DNA from: Pseudomonadota bacterium
GTDB taxonomy: Bacteria > Pseudomonadota > Alphaproteobacteria > Micropepsales > Micropepsaceae
NCBI GenBank assembly: GCA_021817355.1
Contig: JAKAVI010000126.1
Span: 1-6,603, forward strand
Direction: 5' to 3'
DNA length: 6,603 nt
The position numbers and the translations under genes were made by a program. Shown piece after piece: positions 5,804 through 6,603 of the stretch. Each line of letters starts with the position of its first letter. Within the stretch, counting starts at the first letter, position 1. A model generated the notes under the pieces. That model was not told where the DNA came from, made no database searches, and worked only from the letters and a program-made list of their open reading frames with translations.

Positions 5804-6580
5804 TTAACCTTCGTTGGGCCCTCCCGGCTCGGCCCGACGCAGCTTGCCACGGGTGAGCGCGACGATCATGCCGCGCAAGGTGCGCACTTCCTGATCGCTC
5901 AGCTGGGCTCGTTGGAGCATGGCCCGCAGATTGAGCTTCATCTGCCCGACCCGATCTGGTGGATGCAAAAAGCCGGCCTTCAGAAGCTCGTCCTCGAGAT
6001 GGGCAAAGAGATGCTGCAGCTCCGCATTGCTGGCCGGGCGCGCCAGCCCGCCATAGTCGATGCGAAGCGGAAGGGTGGTGTCGGCGCTGCGAAGCCATTC
6101 ATAGGCATTCAGCAATACCGCCTGAGCAAGGTTGAGGGAGGCAAAATCGGGGCTGGTTGGAATGGTGATGATGGCCTGGGCAAGGGCGACCTCCTCATTG
6201 TCGAGGCCGGAACGTTCATTGCCGAAGAGGAGCCCGCAGCGGATGCCCTCGCTTGCCTTCTGGCGCAGATTGGCAGCGGCTGCATCCGGTGTCAGCACCG
6301 CCTTGGCGACGCCGCGCAGGCGTGCGGTGGTCGCGAGGACAAGCTCAAGATCGCTCAGTGCATCTTCAAGCCGCTCGAACACCCGGGCGGCTTCGACCAC
6401 CTTTAGCGCGCCCGCCGCCATGGAGAAGGCACGCGGGTTCGGCCAGCCGTCGCGTGGGGCCACGAGGCGCAGATCGGTCAGCCCAAAATTGGCCATGGCA
6501 CGGGCCGCCGCGCCGATATTTTCGCCAAGCTGTGGTCGGGACAGGATGACCGCCGGTGGCGGGGGGGACGCAGAAGTCAT
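5804..6580 (-). CDS. trmJ: TrmJ-type tRNA/rRNA 2'-O-methyltransferase (SPOUT superfamily)
   Basis: The protein is expected to use S-adenosylmethionine to methylate the ribose 2'-hydroxyl of nucleotide 32 in tRNA anticodon loops, as TrmJ does. The 258-residue product carries the SPOUT/TrmH motifs in order: ENIGAAARAMANFGL (residues 20-34, N21 and R27), LLFGNERSGL (117-126, with E122 and the trefoil-knot loop) and IPTSPDFASLNLAQAV (140-155). After the catalytic domain, HLEDELLKAGF and LRAMLQRAQLSDQEVRTLRG (about 194-237) match the helical C-terminal extension typical of TrmJ rather than plain TrmH/TrmL proteins. A proline run (6-9) precedes the first strand. The start at 6580 is the natural family start, but no Shine-Dalgarno is visible in the 23 bases available upstream. 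The gene lies 78 bases upstream of ffs, on the same strand. Substrate specificity is inferred from family membership. Confidence 0.93.
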   Translation of the reverse strand: MTSASPPPPAVILSRPQLGENIGAAARAMANFGLTDLRLVAPRDGWPNPRAFSMAAGALKVVEAARVFERLEDALSDLELVLATTARLRGVAKAVLTPDAAAANLRQKASEGIRCGLLFGNERSGLDNEEVALAQAIITIPTSPDFASLNLAQAVLLNAYEWLRSADTTLPLRIDYGGLARPASNAELQHLFAHLEDELLKAGFLHPPDRVGQMKLNLRAMLQRAQLSDQEVRTLRGMIVALTRGKLRRAEPGGPNEG

Positions 6581-6603
6581 AGCGGTGTTCTGCCGCGCGC
6601 GCG

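Noticed and set aside
5781..5805. Possible intrinsic terminator after trmJ
   Set aside because: AAGGG and CCCTT can form a five-pair stem that includes the stop codon and is followed by only three Ts, but the 15-base interior does not pair. This is too weak to call.

Overview
The window is GC-rich chromosomal DNA, and its gene content points to an alphaproteobacterium. The evidence is a small SRP RNA directly upstream of dnaX-ybaB, a RecR of 200 residues, a DnaX with a short N-terminal extension before the conserved YRVLARKYRP block, and a def gene followed one base later by what looks like the start of fmt. A relative of Caulobacterales, Hyphomonadaceae or a similar group seems plausible, but the genus cannot be read from the sequence. 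No mobile elements, CRISPR arrays, tRNAs or rRNAs are visible. Coding density is high and no gene-free stretch exceeds 300 bases.

Layout, left to right: the first codons of a probable fmt (minus, partial); def, peptide deformylase (minus, 12-530); a 91-base divergent promoter region; rmuC (plus, 622-2046); recR (minus, 2074-2676), convergent with rmuC; a 69-base divergent gap; an HD-domain metalloenzyme gene (plus, 2746-3453); ybaB/ebfC (minus, ending 3458), convergent with the HD gene and only 4 bases away; dnaX (minus, 3781-5538), whose stop overlaps the ybaB start; ffs, the 4.5S SRP RNA (minus, about 5631-5725), with a hairpin downstream and a promoter upstream; and trmJ, a tRNA methyltransferase (minus, 5804-6580), close to the right edge.

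Functionally this is a housekeeping region. DnaX (clamp loader), YbaB (nucleoid-associated), RecR (recombinational repair) and RmuC (recombination-limiting, membrane-anchored) serve DNA replication and repair. Peptide deformylase, the presumed Fmt, SRP RNA and TrmJ serve translation and protein export. The widespread order SRP RNA-dnaX-ybaB-recR is preserved except that an opposite-strand gene sits between ybaB and recR.

That inserted gene is the least ordinary item. It encodes a 235-residue HD-superfamily protein. Its H...HD...H...H...D ligand pattern and local sequence resemble PhnZ/MIOX-type mixed-valent diiron oxygenases more than ordinary HD phosphohydrolases. It lacks the PhnZ substrate-binding glutamate and has no phosphonate genes around it, so its substrate is unknown. 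Two promoter-like arrangements (def and dnaX) would start transcription at or next to the start codon, suggesting leaderless mRNAs.
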